Part shown: piece by piece, positions 46,280-57,165 of the stretch | Layout of the letters: each line of letters opens with the position of its first letter | Numbering within the stretch: the first letter of the stretch is position 1 | NCBI GenBank assembly: GCA_000467715.1 | Contig: AJFK01000465.1 | Coordinates: 1 to 64,000, forward strand | Direction: 5' to 3' | Origin: Hysterium pulicare CBS 123377 | Lineage: Eukaryota > Ascomycota > Dothideomycetes > Hysteriales > Hysteriaceae | Length of the DNA stretch: 64,000 nt | Notes under the pieces: generated by a model | The model's database searches: none | What the model saw: the letters and a program-made list of their open reading frames with translations, nothing else | Told to the model about the DNA's origin: nothing | Translations under genes and position numbers: made by a program

Positions 46280-48291
46280 TTAGACGGTCGTAGAAGAGTT
46301 CTGACTACCTTGAACGCCCTCGGCCTCACCCTCATCCTCGGCATCCGTATCGTCGTCCGCATCATCACCATATTCTTGGGCAATCCTCAAGTTTCGCTCA
46401 TACGAGGCAAAACCGGAAGCTTCCTGCTGAGCCAGCTGATAGCAGAGTTGAATCTTGTTGCCGGCGATGTTGAGACCCTTAGCACGGCACATGTTCTTCA
46501 GCTCTCCAGCCGTGTACGCATTATCAGCATCCCTGAGACGATCGACGAATTCAGCCTTAGTCCTGCCCGTGTTGGGAAGACCACGATTGTCGCAAAGAGT
46601 CTTGAGATCGACGATAGACAAGTAGGAGCGAGGGTCAGGGGTATTCTGATCGACGTTCTTGAGGTTGTCGAGAGCATGGGCCTTTATAGGACTGTGAGGA
46701 TTGGAGATGTTCGGAATAGTTGCGAGTTTCTGCTGCTGCGCTTCCTGCTTCCTCCTGATAAGATCTTGAGCCTTTCTCGCCTTGGTCTCCTCGGTCTTCT
46801 TGAGTCTGATCTGGGACTGGGCAGCGCGTTGCATAGCACGTTCAGCCTTGGCCTTCTCCTTCTCCGCTCGTGCATTTGCAATTTGCTCGGCTCTCTCGGC
46901 GTTTCTGAGCTTGGCTTCTCGAATTAGGCGCTGCTTTGTCTCTTCCTTAAGCTCTTTCTGCTTCTGCTCGGTTGCACGCATTTGTTCACGGGATTCCTGG
47001 TATGCTTGGACCTCCATTCGGCGTTTCATAGGGTCATCGTCCAGGTCGATCGGGATCTTGGCAGTGCCGTCAATCAGCCCGGAGTATCGCTCTCGACATG
47101 CTTTCGCAGAGAAGATGGCTTCGGGGTTGAGCTTGCGCATCCACTCGGCGACCTTGCGAAAGCGCCAAGCACGGATCTTCTCGATTTCAATCTGAATTTC
47201 GGTATCGGCCAGTCCGAAGGCTTTGATGAGGAGTTGGTCCTGTGTTCATAGTCAGCGATTGTAAAACCAGGTGGTTTATATTGGACACCTACATCCTCAA
47301 CTTGCCACTCTTTATATCCTTCAAGTATCATCTCATCAACACGTGCAGCTTGAGCCCACTTTATGCGAGCGACGCGAGTAGAGATCGATTTGCGATCATA
47401 CTTGGTACGACCCTCTTTCTTGAGTCGGTCTGCGATTTGCTGATCACTATATGCTTTCTCCTTCATGATCATAATCAATTCATCGTCAGAATCTAAATCG
47501 GTAGTAATTCGTTTTGCATATGCGACGAGGTTTCCATGGCCCCTCATCTTGCGACCAATTGCGCCCATGTTCATGCCCAAATCGGTGTTCCGATTGGTTA
47601 CTGGAGGCTCGTCAACGAGGAAGAAAGTGTTGCTCTCATCGTACGTCGAACGTATGGCAGATTTCACGGCTGCTTGATTGGCACGCTCGAAGAAAGCTGG
47701 TTGTACTTTGCGTTGAGGACGCGCATCCTCGGATTCTTCATCATCGTCGTTGATGAACAAGGTGACGCCGCTTTCGACACGCTCCTCTTCGGGCCTTGGG
47801 ATGAGATCCTCATCTTGATCAAGCTCATCATGTCCTTCAGGTTCGCCAGGGTCGAAGAAGTCGTCCTATTTGGGTCAAATTCGGGACACTAAATCTTGAA
47901 GAAAGCGATTACTTACCTCATCGGTGTTATCGTCCATGTCTGCGTCATCTTCTTCGCCATCCTCGTTGACGAACTTATTTTCTGCATCCGAACTGTCGTC
48001 GACTATTGGGGTGACCTGTTTGGCACGCCGATCGAGCTTGGTGCGCTTACTCGGAGAATTATTGACAGATTCAGGTTCCCTTCGTTTGACAGGCGAGCTT
48101 TGAATGTGTAGACCCTTAAGAGGACTAATGACCTTGTTACGGGATGGAGTGCTGATGGCTTGACGGCCACCATCGTAATCTGAGATGTCGTCAAATGCAG
48201 GTGATTCTGAACGTGAGGCAGATTTGCGACCATCGTTGGGGGTTTGCTTATGCATCGGGCGCTCATCGCCGGATTCAACAGCGGAACTCAT
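46280..48291 (-). CDS. Nuclear protein with Myb-like and SAP-like domains
   Basis: Three exons (47917-48291, 47293-47865, 46280-47239), all phase 0, give 635 residues. The acidic, Ser-rich N terminus (SPSKRTKLDRR) suggests a nuclear signal. Exon 2 encodes a Myb/SANT-like helix trio (DDELIMIMKEKAYSDQQIAD, RKSISTRVARIKW), followed by a second one in exon 3 (IRAWRFRKVAEWMRKLNP, CRERYSGL). A long charged coiled coil of about 110 residues comes next, then a SAP-like pair (YLSIVDLKTLCDNRGLP and YTAGELKNMCRAKGLN). The architecture points to chromatin or DNA binding. I do not recognise an established yeast orthologue. The acidic C terminus ends GSQNSSTTV. Confidence 0.8.
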
Positions 48292-49819
48292 GATGAGCGA
48301 AGCTGCGCTGTCCTAGCGTAGGGTGTAGAAGGCAAGAGTAGAATGACTTAGGAATTAGGTGATGTAAAGAGTTGTCCGCTTAAGCCCGATGACGTTCGAG
48401 CTTGGGGAAGAGAAGAGAAAGGACTGGAAGGTATAGAGAATGATTGATAGTGAGGGAAGATTAGGTGAGGTTAGAATGAGGGGGAGAAGAAAATCGAAAA
48501 TAAAAGTGTATGCTATGAGGAGTGGGGCTCCTGGAGCAGCCGACAAGACCGCACTAGTGGGGATGTGTTGAACAAGGTGAAAGCTCGTGGGTGTGCTTCG
48601 GCAAGGCTATGCCTAGGCGGAAAGTTCAACGTGTTTTTGTGGAGGTGGTGTTGAAGGTGTTGAAGACTGCTTCTGCAATAGCTCTAGGGATGGAGTTTAT
48701 ATTAAGGTAAGGAGTATTCATGATTACTAGCTAAGTTTTTGATACTCAAGAAGAGTAGGAGAGTAGCAGGGTATGAGTTGTTGAGTACCGAGGATTAGGT
48801 CCCAGGGCTCTAAGAAGCGTGAATGTCGGTCCCAGAATTGAACTTTCCTTTGCTCCATGTCAGATCAGGAATTAGACACAGTCACAAAAGCACAGTTGAA
48901 CATTCTAGAAACAGAGTAAGTCTTCATCTGTCATTGACAAGCTAGTCGAGGCTACATGCGCCTAGTACATATTAGTTTAAATGTGGACATAGCAGGACGC
49001 TGTGGGAAAAAATTGTGTTAGATACTGACTTTTCGACAAAGACTTTGTCTTTGTGTTGTGAATCAACCACTAAAGTCAAATTACTTTTCAAAATGTCCAC
49101 AAACTTATCCTTGCCCTTGCATTTGTCAGAGCTGCCGTCCATTTTGCCTCGTCCAAATAAGGCTATGGTCTAATTCAATGACATAAGACTATTTCAAGAG
49201 AGTCTTAGAATACGGGGATAGAGTAAGAAATCGCATAATTTGAGAAACATAAGTTTCAACATGAGAAAGCAATTTGGTAAACTCTACCCATGGACGAAGA
49301 TAATGATGATTAGCAGCGGAGGCCTGGCCCCATGTTGTTAAAGAATCTTTAAAACATTGTCGCGCCGGGTTTGGAGGAAGTTATTCGTCTCGCTTTGATG
49401 AATCTCTGGCATTGGGAGTTCCGTTATTTCAATTCTGAAGGGTCTCTGCTCCTTGATTGATGCATGCGAACGATGTAGTGCATGGGTGAAGTCTGACAGT
49501 GAACCGGAAAAACTAATTTCAGATGCATGCATGTGACTGTGGCGTTGTGGCTGGTGAATCCTTGTTTGGATGACGCAACGCAGATCACTCTTCAAGAAAC
49601 GCATCAGAGCGCTGGCGATCGTCGTCATAAAGCGCATAAGGAACAAGATATTCTCCTATGCCATAAAACTTTATGCATTCTAATTCACCCTCCTACTGAG
49701 AACCTCTCCAAGATCCTCTATTCACCAAATACTACAAAATTCTAGATCCATTCCGCCTATACAGAAAGATCAACCAGATTCAATCACACCGGAAAGAGGG
49801 CGTCTAGCTATTGGCCACA
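48292..49819. other. Long AT-richer intergenic region, no gene seen
   Basis: About 1.5 kb lies between divergent genes. It contains promoter sequence at both ends. One short minus frame at 49338-49646 is open, but has no features and is not called. Confidence 0.45.
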
Positions 49820-51281
49820 ATGCCCGTCCTCGAATACTTCCACAGAAAGCCCAGAGAAGCTCTAGCTCAAACTCCTGTCCTCAACGACGAGGACGAGAAA
49901 TACCTCGAACGCATCACCTCAGAGGAACCAGAAGGCACACCCCCACCACTCCCCGAACGCCCCACCGTAATCCTCGACAACGGCAATACAGCCAAGGGCA
50001 AAGATGCCCAAATCGTGCTGATGCACGGTGCGGACCAAGTCGCACTCCCCTCATCACCACCTGTAGATGCTGAAAAAAGCGAACTCATAGACGGGAAAGT
50101 GGAGGGGGAGCAAGGGGAGGGTAAAGAGGCGGATGAGAAGAAAAAGAAGAACTTCATAACCTACTTCGCAACAGTGCCAGAACGATTCAAATCCCTTAGA
50201 GAAAGTAAGAGCAAAGGCAAAGGCAAAGAAAAGGCAGCCGACGACCTCCAATCTGCAGCTGAGGTCGCAAAGACTGGTGAAGAAGAGGAGGCGAAGAAAG
50301 AGGAACAGGATCTTTCCAAAATCCTCGACGACCTTAATCTTTCTGCCGTTAACAATCGTGTCTTCAGCTTCTCGAAAGAGTCGCAGGAGCTGCTAGAGAA
50401 GTTCAAGTTGGTGCTAAAGGACATTGTCAATGGAGCACCGACCGCATACCACGACCTAGAGAAATTATTGACGGACTCAGAAGCCCAATTGAAGAAGATG
50501 TACGGAGGTCTCCCGCCCTTCCTCCAGAATCTCGTCAAGAGCCTCCCAACAAAGATGACAGCGGCCCTCGGTCCCGAATTGATGGCCGCCGCATCAGAGA
50601 AACCGGGCTTCGACATGAAAGCAGCAGGAGCCGGCACAAGTGCCGGAGCGAAAAAGGCCAAGAGATCAATTCCATCATTGAAGAAACTAGTATCTTCACA
50701 GGGCGCCGTCACAGCAATGCTCAAGAGCATCCTCAACTTCCTTAAGCTCCGCTTCCCGGCTTTCGTAACAGGAACAAATGTCCTAATGAGCTTAGCCATC
50801 TTCCGTAAGTAATCCTTCAACCCCTTTCCGCCCCTAAAAACCTTACAAAATCCCCAGTCCTCCTCTTCGTTTTCTGGTACTGCCACAAACGCGGCCGCGA
50901 AACCCGCCTCGAGAGAGAACGTGCTGCAACCGAAGGCGGCGAAGCTGTCGAAGAATCCGACCTGGAGAGAAGCATCTCTGACCTAGAAGAGAGCACTGTT
51001 CTTGAAGAAAGAACCCGGGACGCAGAGAACAGCGAGCCCCCCATCGTGATCCACGATACCGCAGAAGCGGAAGAGAAACCGAGTGCGACGGTTGAGGATA
51101 TGCCTTCTGTGCTGCATTTGCCTGAACCGGCGGGTGTGCCGTTGCCGGAAACGCCAATGAAGGAGGAGCCTATGAAGGAGGAGCCGATTTTGGCGAATTT
51201 CAGTACAAAGGGTAAGTAAGGCTTGGCTTTGGGTGTGGGATGGTGTGCATTGCTGGCTCGTTCTATTTGGTTTCAGAATGA
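49820..51281 (+). CDS. Single-pass membrane protein with acidic tail, unknown function
   Basis: Exons 49820-50804 and 50858-51211 are well supported, and a third tiny exon at 51277-51281 completes the stop if the strong GTAAGT donor at 51212 is used (447 residues). Without that splice the protein ends at TAA 51217-51219 (448 residues) with nearly the same sequence. The N half is Glu/Lys-rich with low complexity. A helical domain lies at about residues 185-270. A membrane segment spans intron 1 (NVLMSLAIF joined to LLFVFWYC), then a basic KRGRE stop-transfer and an acidic tail with a duplicated PMKEE unit. I do not recognise the family. The upstream TTG is ignored in favour of the ATG. Confidence 0.75.
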
Positions 51282-51597
51282 TATCCAGGGATTCGGTTTT
51301 CTAGGTAATATTTTGTAATTGGCTGCGATTTGCTTTTCTTGTTTACATAGCGGTGGTTTCATTCATGAGGTTATGATTAATGTAGAAGAAATATGTCATT
51401 AGCAATGATCAAGTCTTAAAAGTCAATATCATTTTTGGATTTTGTTGTGCATCGGTCAACGTGAAAGCAATATGCAATTAATGGAACGACACACCGGATT
51501 GTATGTACTAATCCTACCCCTCTGCCCAAACCATCACGAAATTATATGCGACCACATCTCTGAGCCCTTCCCTCATCACTTCTCACTTGCCAACCGC
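51282..51597. other. Convergent intergenic region
   Basis: A short convergent interval carrying two 3' UTRs; AATG- and T-rich. Nothing else seen. Confidence 0.45.
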
Positions 51598-53418
51598 TCA
51601 ATAACCCCACTCACCACCTTCCAACAAGCTCTGAGTACCCACATAACTGAAACCACCAAAGGGATCCTGCTCCGCATTATACTCGCCCACGAAATCCTCA
51701 AAGCACTTCTTCGTCGCCACAGGACTCAACGCCAGATCCGTGAACTCAGTATCGAAATTCTCCGCCAAAGCCGGGTCCGTGATGAGGGGTTGAATCGGAG
51801 GTTCCAACTCTCTAGCCTCAAGTTTCTTCCAATTAATCTTGCGGAAGAAACGATGAGACTTGACGGTCTGCAAATCCTTTGGCATGTTGGCACCGAGCCT
51901 CTTCTTAGGATCCTTGCGCAGCAAACGAGTAAGAAGGTCTTTGGCGTCAGGTCCAAGGAAATATGGGAGGGCCAGTTTCTGCTTGAGGATCTTTTCTTGG
52001 ATTTTGGCGTGGTTGTTTCCTGTAAAGGGAGGTGAGCCGGTGAGTAAGTCGAAGCCCAGAGCACCGAGAGACCACCAGTCGACGGCCATGCCGTAGTCTA
52101 CTCCTTGGATGACCTCGGGAGCCATGTATTCGATAGTGCCGAGGAAGGAGCGAGAAGTGGTGTCCTCATCAACAGCAACTTTACTGAGACCGAAGTCGGT
52201 GAGTAGGAGGTGGCCTTCGGAGTCAAGGAGGCAGTTTTCGGGTTTCAGATCGCGGTAGATTACACCGACCGTACGATGCAAATGATCAAGCGCCAGCACC
52301 ATTTCCGCCATGTAGAAAGCTGCTGTCTCTTCCGGGAACATGCGCTCGCAAGCTAGATGGTGGAATAGTTTGCCGCCTTGAGCATATTCAAGGATGAGGT
52401 ATAGCTTCTCGTGGTCCTGGAAGGCATAGTACAACTTCACAACAAATGGATGTCGATTGATGCTTTCGAGAATCGCGCGTTCGGTCTTGGTCTGTTCGAT
52501 AAGTTTCTTGCGAACGGTTAAAGAAGCTTTCTTGAATTGCTTTTGAGCGTAGAGGCGACCAGTTGCTCGCTGCTTGACAAGCACAACCGTGCCGAAGCTT
52601 CCTTTTCCGAGGCAAGTAAGAGGCTCGAAATCGTCTGCAGTCATCTTGCGCAAAATTGAATCACTTCTCATGTTGGCCCCATCAAGACTAAGCACAGGCT
52701 TAAGGGGTACATCCGAACTAACGAAGTCATTCTCGAGAGGTACTTCGTAGCTGTCCATCTCGGTCTTGTCGCTGTCGCTATCAAGGCCTGACACACTGGC
52801 ATTGCTAGATATGCCCGATCTGAGCAGACCAGTCAGAGATGATCTGGAGGGTGAGTCGAGCCTCGAGCCAATGTTCAAAGCTTCCAGGTGCTGTCTGAGG
52901 CCGGTAATACCCCCAGCTCCAGATGTAGGCTTCAAAGCAGGGCTACTCGTCACGCTGGGAAGGTCGTAAGCGATAGGACCAAGTCTTGGAGTGCTGGTAA
53001 CTGAAAAGTCAGAATCCTCTCCTCCAGAGGTGACAGGTGTCTGGAATCCTCGAATGGTCGTCGTCGCAGGAGCCCCAGGCTTCATTCCTCGCTTTTTCTT
53101 CTTTTTCTTCTGAGCCTTGCTTAGGACCATGTCAAAATCTAATTTTTCTGGCGCGGCCTGCGGCTTGACCCCATTGGATGAAACGACGCGTTTCATGGAA
53201 GGAGGCGACATGATATTGATCGGTGGAGTCCCAGGGGCCATCTTAGGGCTCCTCGTCGGCTTGTCAATGTCCATACGTTCCACCTCCTCGATGTGATTGT
53301 TGTCCTTAGTCATGGTAATCTCCGGTCCATTACATTGTGGGATTTTCGACGCGTCTTGTGAAGCAGTTGCGACTTGCGAAAGATGGCCGTCATTCTTGTC
53401 AAACGTGAACAACGCCAT
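51598..53418 (-). CDS. AGC-family protein kinase, S6K-like (Psk1-like)
   Basis: A single exon gives 606 residues. The first 260 are Ser/Pro-rich with a poly-Lys run at 104-110. The kinase domain starts near residue 264 with LGKGSFGTV. It carries the VAIK-equivalent YAQKQFKK, catalytic loop YRDLKPEN, DFG as LTDFGLSK, and a T-loop SRSFLGTIEYMAPE with a PDK1-type threonine site. The C-terminal extension has the turn motif LALSPVA and a hydrophobic motif FGGFSYV, both AGC hallmarks. It resembles S. pombe Psk1/S6K more than Ypk or Sch9, which carry C2 or other N-terminal domains. TORC1-linked growth control is the family expectation. Confidence 0.88.
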   Translation of the reverse strand: MALFTFDKNDGHLSQVATASQDASKIPQCNGPEITMTKDNNHIEEVERMDIDKPTRSPKMAPGTPPINIMSPPSMKRVVSSNGVKPQAAPEKLDFDMVLSKAQKKKKKKRGMKPGAPATTTIRGFQTPVTSGGEDSDFSVTSTPRLGPIAYDLPSVTSSPALKPTSGAGGITGLRQHLEALNIGSRLDSPSRSSLTGLLRSGISSNASVSGLDSDSDKTEMDSYEVPLENDFVSSDVPLKPVLSLDGANMRSDSILRKMTADDFEPLTCLGKGSFGTVVLVKQRATGRLYAQKQFKKASLTVRKKLIEQTKTERAILESINRHPFVVKLYYAFQDHEKLYLILEYAQGGKLFHHLACERMFPEETAAFYMAEMVLALDHLHRTVGVIYRDLKPENCLLDSEGHLLLTDFGLSKVAVDEDTTSRSFLGTIEYMAPEVIQGVDYGMAVDWWSLGALGFDLLTGSPPFTGNNHAKIQEKILKQKLALPYFLGPDAKDLLTRLLRKDPKKRLGANMPKDLQTVKSHRFFRKINWKKLEARELEPPIQPLITDPALAENFDTEFTDLALSPVATKKCFEDFVGEYNAEQDPFGGFSYVGTQSLLEGGEWGY

Positions 53419-54559
53419 TGTATGGGTTTGCGACTGGTTGGTATTCCTATGTCGTCTTATACATTCAGGTTAAATGCAATACTGTACGGTTCAAGTTAGG
53501 AAAATGACACTTTTCGGGCGAGATACGAGTAACCTACTTTCTCAAGTTTTATGGTATTTTTGAGTTTACCGTCCGCCCAGATCAAGGCGGACCTCCCGCC
53601 AGTACCCAAACCAGGGCAGCGAAGCTTGCGTCAGTCTTCGAAATTCCGAAGCTCAATTTCGCGACAGGAATTGCGCTGACGGCCAAAGAGCAGGCGCAGA
53701 AAAGTGAATAAGAGGACTGCGAGGTTGAGGTGGAGCCCATAGATGGTAGATCTTGTGTTGGTAGACTTTCTTTAGGAAATGCCAGGCTAAATAGTCTGGC
53801 AAGCAGTTTACGAGAGGTGAATGTAAATGTGAATGCTGGTAGTGAAGTGTTGTAGGGGAAAGGACAGCGTCCTTGGTTTTGGAATAATATTTAGCGTGCC
53901 TTGGCGGACGCTTACATCTGCGCACGTCAAAGGAGCATCGCAAACGGACTCCGAAATGTGAAGACGAACCAGCGCCAACACGATACAGTCCTTACTTTGA
54001 TGCGCCGTATGTCTTTTCCCGAAGCATGATTTGAATCGGTCTCTTTATGCTTAATCAACCTCGTTGAAGCGCGTTGCTGTGTTCTCTAACCCGTTCACTT
54101 CACGCTTAATACCTCCTAATCTGCATCAACAGCCCGGCGCAATGAAGGAAACCTTTTTTTTTATAGATTTGAGCTGTCAAAGCCTCGCGAGGCTTGCTTG
54201 TACAGCATGCTTCACTTTTCTCAAAGGTACACGACAGCTTGATTCATCGTTCAGATACAAAAAAGGAACACGGGCGGGTCTCAGCATAAGTTACATACGG
54301 CTTAGCCCGCCCACTTTCTGAAGACTAGAATCACTACTATTGCTAGCTACTATGAACATTGTCCCAATACATTCTCAATAGATCCTGCGCGTGGTTCATA
54401 TCTTTAAAGATATTCGCTGGAATGCTCTTTACCTGATAGAGTATGCATGAAGTCGATCTCCTGGGTGCGCTCCTTCTGATTTTCTTCACAACAAACTCGC
54501 TGCGTATACTACTAGAACACCTCATTCGGTCCTATCGTCATATCTGAAACGACCATAAA
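53419..54559. other. Intergenic region, no gene seen
   Basis: About 1.1 kb includes the kinase promoter. Short frames near 54064-54321 (plus) and 54343-54525 (minus) are open but show no family features. Confidence 0.4.
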
Positions 54560-55278
54560 CTAATATGGCAGACAAGCTCCTCTCTTCATGCGCTGCCTCT
54601 CCGATATCTGCATTGCACCCAAAAAGTCAAAAAGAGTGCATAGCTTCGCCTGTTGCGCTGTCCTTGTGCTGATATTGTCTCTCGACGTCAACTGTAGAGA
54701 ACGAAGGTCGGTTGGGAGACCGTATGCTCTCAGGATGCGATCCAACGCAGTAGCTGGTGCATTGCTTAATATAGGATGCATGTGCGAGTTCAATAGACAT
54801 ACGATCCATAACTTTGACTTCCTCGACCGTCTTTGGCGTACGGAAGTCTGGAGGAAATTTGCCATCACTACACATCTTTGGTTGCAATTGGCCGTATCTT
54901 GCGGCGTATGAGAGTTGACCGTTGACGAACTGAACAAGAAGGTTTGTCCTTCGACCGAGTCAATATCCTCAATCACCAGGCATAGAGTTATAGCGCGGAC
55001 CTTCTCACCAAGTCATCGACGCTCTGCTGGTTGTCGCCCATCATCATCTCTGGATCAAATCCAGATGGGAATGAGCCTCGCGGATGTGGACCATTGTTGA
55101 AAGGTCCCATACTCATCGCCCCGAAGTAGTCTGGTCCGTCCATGCCTAGGCGACAAGCATCATATCCAGCACTCATGACCCGAGGATCTCGTGGGCCCAT
55201 ATCATAGGGCGACGTTGGCATTGATCGATGTAGGTCATCCATCGGCATCGGTGGCCGTAAAGGAAGAGAAGTTGTCAT
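54560..55278 (-). CDS. Orphan 205-residue protein (three exons)
   Basis: Exons 55001-55278, 54803-54948 and 54560-54753 sum to 618 bp. Intron 1 is 52 bp (GTCCGC donor, GAAG acceptor) and intron 2 is 49 bp (GTATGT donor, CCAG acceptor). The N half is Met/Pro/Asp-rich (MDDLHRSMPTSPYDMGPRDP), while the C half looks folded: NLLVQFVNGQLSYAARYGQL, KTVEEVKVMDPTALDRILRAY and QAKLCTLFDFLGAM. The spliced reading is preferred over the unspliced frames because helix-like, amphipathic sequence continues smoothly across both junctions. I do not recognise the family. Both donor and acceptor of intron 1 are slightly non-consensus, so that junction is the weakest point. Confidence 0.6.
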
Positions 55279-55437
55279 GTCGAATCGAAGTGTGAACGAG
55301 TGTCGGCTTTAGCATGGAAGTGAAAGCTGAGGAAACAGAAGCATTGAATAGCTTAAATACAAAAGATGTTTTACGAGATTTGTAATAAAAGCAAACTTTA
55401 GACGCATTGATGCAAACTCGTAAAAGTCGACAAGATT

Positions 55438-55830
55438 TCAAGGCCAACGACAGGAGGAGCACTGCATTAAACAATATAGAAACCAGATACGTACATTCCA
55501 GTTACCGACCTCGGTTGAGCCTTCGACGTGAGAGCAAGTCATAGGACCCACTTCTAAACAGTAGTGCGGTTGCACGGAGAGCGGCTGTTCTGATGATGAA
55601 GGCCCTCGAGATCGTAGAAAGTTCACCGCTTCATGTTCACGCAATGCGTACCACCCTTGACTCTGCAGCCAACGACCTGTCCATGAAAAAGCGTTGGACG
55701 CTGGAGTAAATGTTTGCTCCTCAGCCCTACCGCACCATTGGGAGGTCACGCGAGACACTTCTCTTCCAAGATTTCCTGACCGCTCAAACTCAGCAGTGGG
55801 CAAACCCCTGATAATGGCAACATTGGTCAT
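55438..55830 (-). CDS. Hypothetical ORF of 130 residues
   Basis: An ATG at 55830 opens 130 residues of mixed composition (SRVTSQWCGRAEEQ, SWTGRWLQSQGWYALREHEA) ending CSSCRWP. A 33 bp GTACGT...GCAG stretch near the end keeps the frame, so it may be coding or a very short intron. It may form part of a larger minus-strand gene with 55923-56156 and a protein-like frame between them (MGLVEIPDSERRYIRRAAGYEV), but I could not find splices joining all three. Confidence 0.35.
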   Translation of the reverse strand: MTNVAIIRGLPTAEFERSGNLGREVSRVTSQWCGRAEEQTFTPASNAFSWTGRWLQSQGWYALREHEAVNFLRSRGPSSSEQPLSVQPHYCLEVGPMTCSHVEGSTEVGNWNVRIWFLYCLMQCSSCRWP

Positions 55831-55922
55831 GGAAGATGCTTGTTCATTTTAGGGACCTCATAGCCCGCTGCACGTCGTATGTAACGTCTCTCGGAATCGG
55901 GTATCTCAACAAGACCCATAAC

Positions 55923-56156
55923 CTAAATGCAGGGAGTGTTTGAGAGGTCCACACTGGGGTGTAATAGTTCATCAAAGTCTAGGCGGCGCATCAATCCCGT
56001 GATGACTCTTCCAGCCGTCCGCATAGACCATTTGGTCTTGGTAGTGTGATTCGAGAGGAGTATCTTGCCCTCAGCCGACGTCAAGACTATCGTCCGCATA
56101 GCCTTCTGTTGTCGAGTGGGGAGGAAACGTGATGCCTGAATGCTACAAATGATCAC
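55923..56156 (-). CDS. Hypothetical exon or ORF of 77 residues
   Basis: The minus frame encodes a plausible folded segment (GKILLSNHTTKTKWSMRTAG, then GLMRRLDFDELLHPSVDL). The first ATG is uncertain, and a CAG or TAG acceptor inside the first 50 bases could make this an internal exon. It is probably linked to the frame at 55438-55830. Family unknown. Confidence 0.3.
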   Translation of the reverse strand: MIICSIQASRFLPTRQQKAMRTIVLTSAEGKILLSNHTTKTKWSMRTAGRVITGLMRRLDFDELLHPSVDLSNTPCI

Positions 56157-56749
56157 ACTATAGTAGTACTCCTCTTACATGCTTCTATGCCATTGATCAA
56201 GAATGAAACCATTTTGTAACTAGAAAAGGTCAGGAAAGCATCATCACCTTACCGTTCAATGCCTGTACCTAATATAAAAGGCAATGCGTAAATCTAGGAA
56301 ATAGCATAAAACTGAGAGTAAAGCGTATTGTATAGATATTTCTAGCGGACTAACGCGGACGTCGGAGCAAGCCTCCGCGGACAGTCCTAGAGTCTTGAGA
56401 TCTTAGCCGGCTCGATTTGTAGGACGTTATAATGACAAAAGCTTCAGTAGACCATCGAGGCATTGGATCCTTGTGCAACCTTGCCACGGTAGCCCGCAGG
56501 GAATGTCCATAGATTGATCAGATAGGTCCTTTAACAGCGACTCCGGAGAGCAAACACTCGTATTTATGCAACCGTCCGAGAAAAACGTTTGCCAGCCCAT
56601 GGGCTCAGCATAATGAAGAATAACGCTTGAGGTCTTGTTTCTGAAGCTTCTGTTCCGTTGTAATCAATGGTGGTCAAGTACTTGCGTTAATCAATTTGTT
56701 CAGGTGTTGCTTCCGTATTTGTATGATGCCAGAATGCATTTATCTTCGT
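56157..56749. other. Intergenic region, no gene seen
   Basis: About 590 bp without a supported gene. A GC-rich block near 56345-56385 contains a short imperfect palindrome (GCGGACGTCGGAGC against GCCTCCGCGGAC). Confidence 0.4.
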
Positions 56750-57165
56750 TCATGTAGTCGAGCCTTCCTCCCTGATGTGTCGCCAACGCGAGTCTACGGA
56801 TTTTGGTGAACCTCCAGTAGCGTGGCCTTGGGAAGATTTGGGTCGAGCCAGGCTGAACCCTCGGCGGCGACCACTCGGTCTTTCCGAAAGGCTTGGAGCT
56901 CGCGGGCGTGCTTTTCCTTGGGCTCGACCACCTATGAATGGTATTTCATAGGTTATAGATCGCCATATGTAGAGGAGGACGTCGTAGATAAGGAGGATTG
57001 CCCATGGTCCGATGGTGAGGAGTCCGAGAAGGATCTGGAGTCATGATCAGATCAGTATGGGTGCAAGTGAGTAAATGCGGCGAATCCGATGGGACATACG
57101 AATAAACGGCCGACCCAGGTTTCGATAACGCTCAGATTCTCTGGAAGAAGGGAGAACCACCCCAT
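56750..57165 (-). CDS. Small membrane protein, 116 residues, fungal
   Basis: Two exons (57100-57165 and 56750-57034) flank a 65 bp intron with a GTATGT donor, a branch-like TGATC/TGAC region and a CCAG acceptor. The spliced product starts MGWFSLLPENLSVIETWVGR and continues into a strong hydrophobic helix (LFILLGLLTIGPWAILLIYD). A second aromatic stretch (VLLYMWRSITYEIPFIGG) follows, then a basic Arg/Ser/Pro-rich tail. Splicing joins TTC to ATC with no break in the helix. The gene is too fragmented for single-ORF scans. It looks like an ER or mitochondrial single- or two-pass protein. I cannot name a characterised homologue; from memory similar proteins occur in other filamentous fungi. Confidence 0.7.

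Noticed and set aside
49338-49646. Minus-strand frame of 102 codons in the long intergenic region
   Set aside because: His/Met-rich with no domain, no splice context and no sign of conservation.
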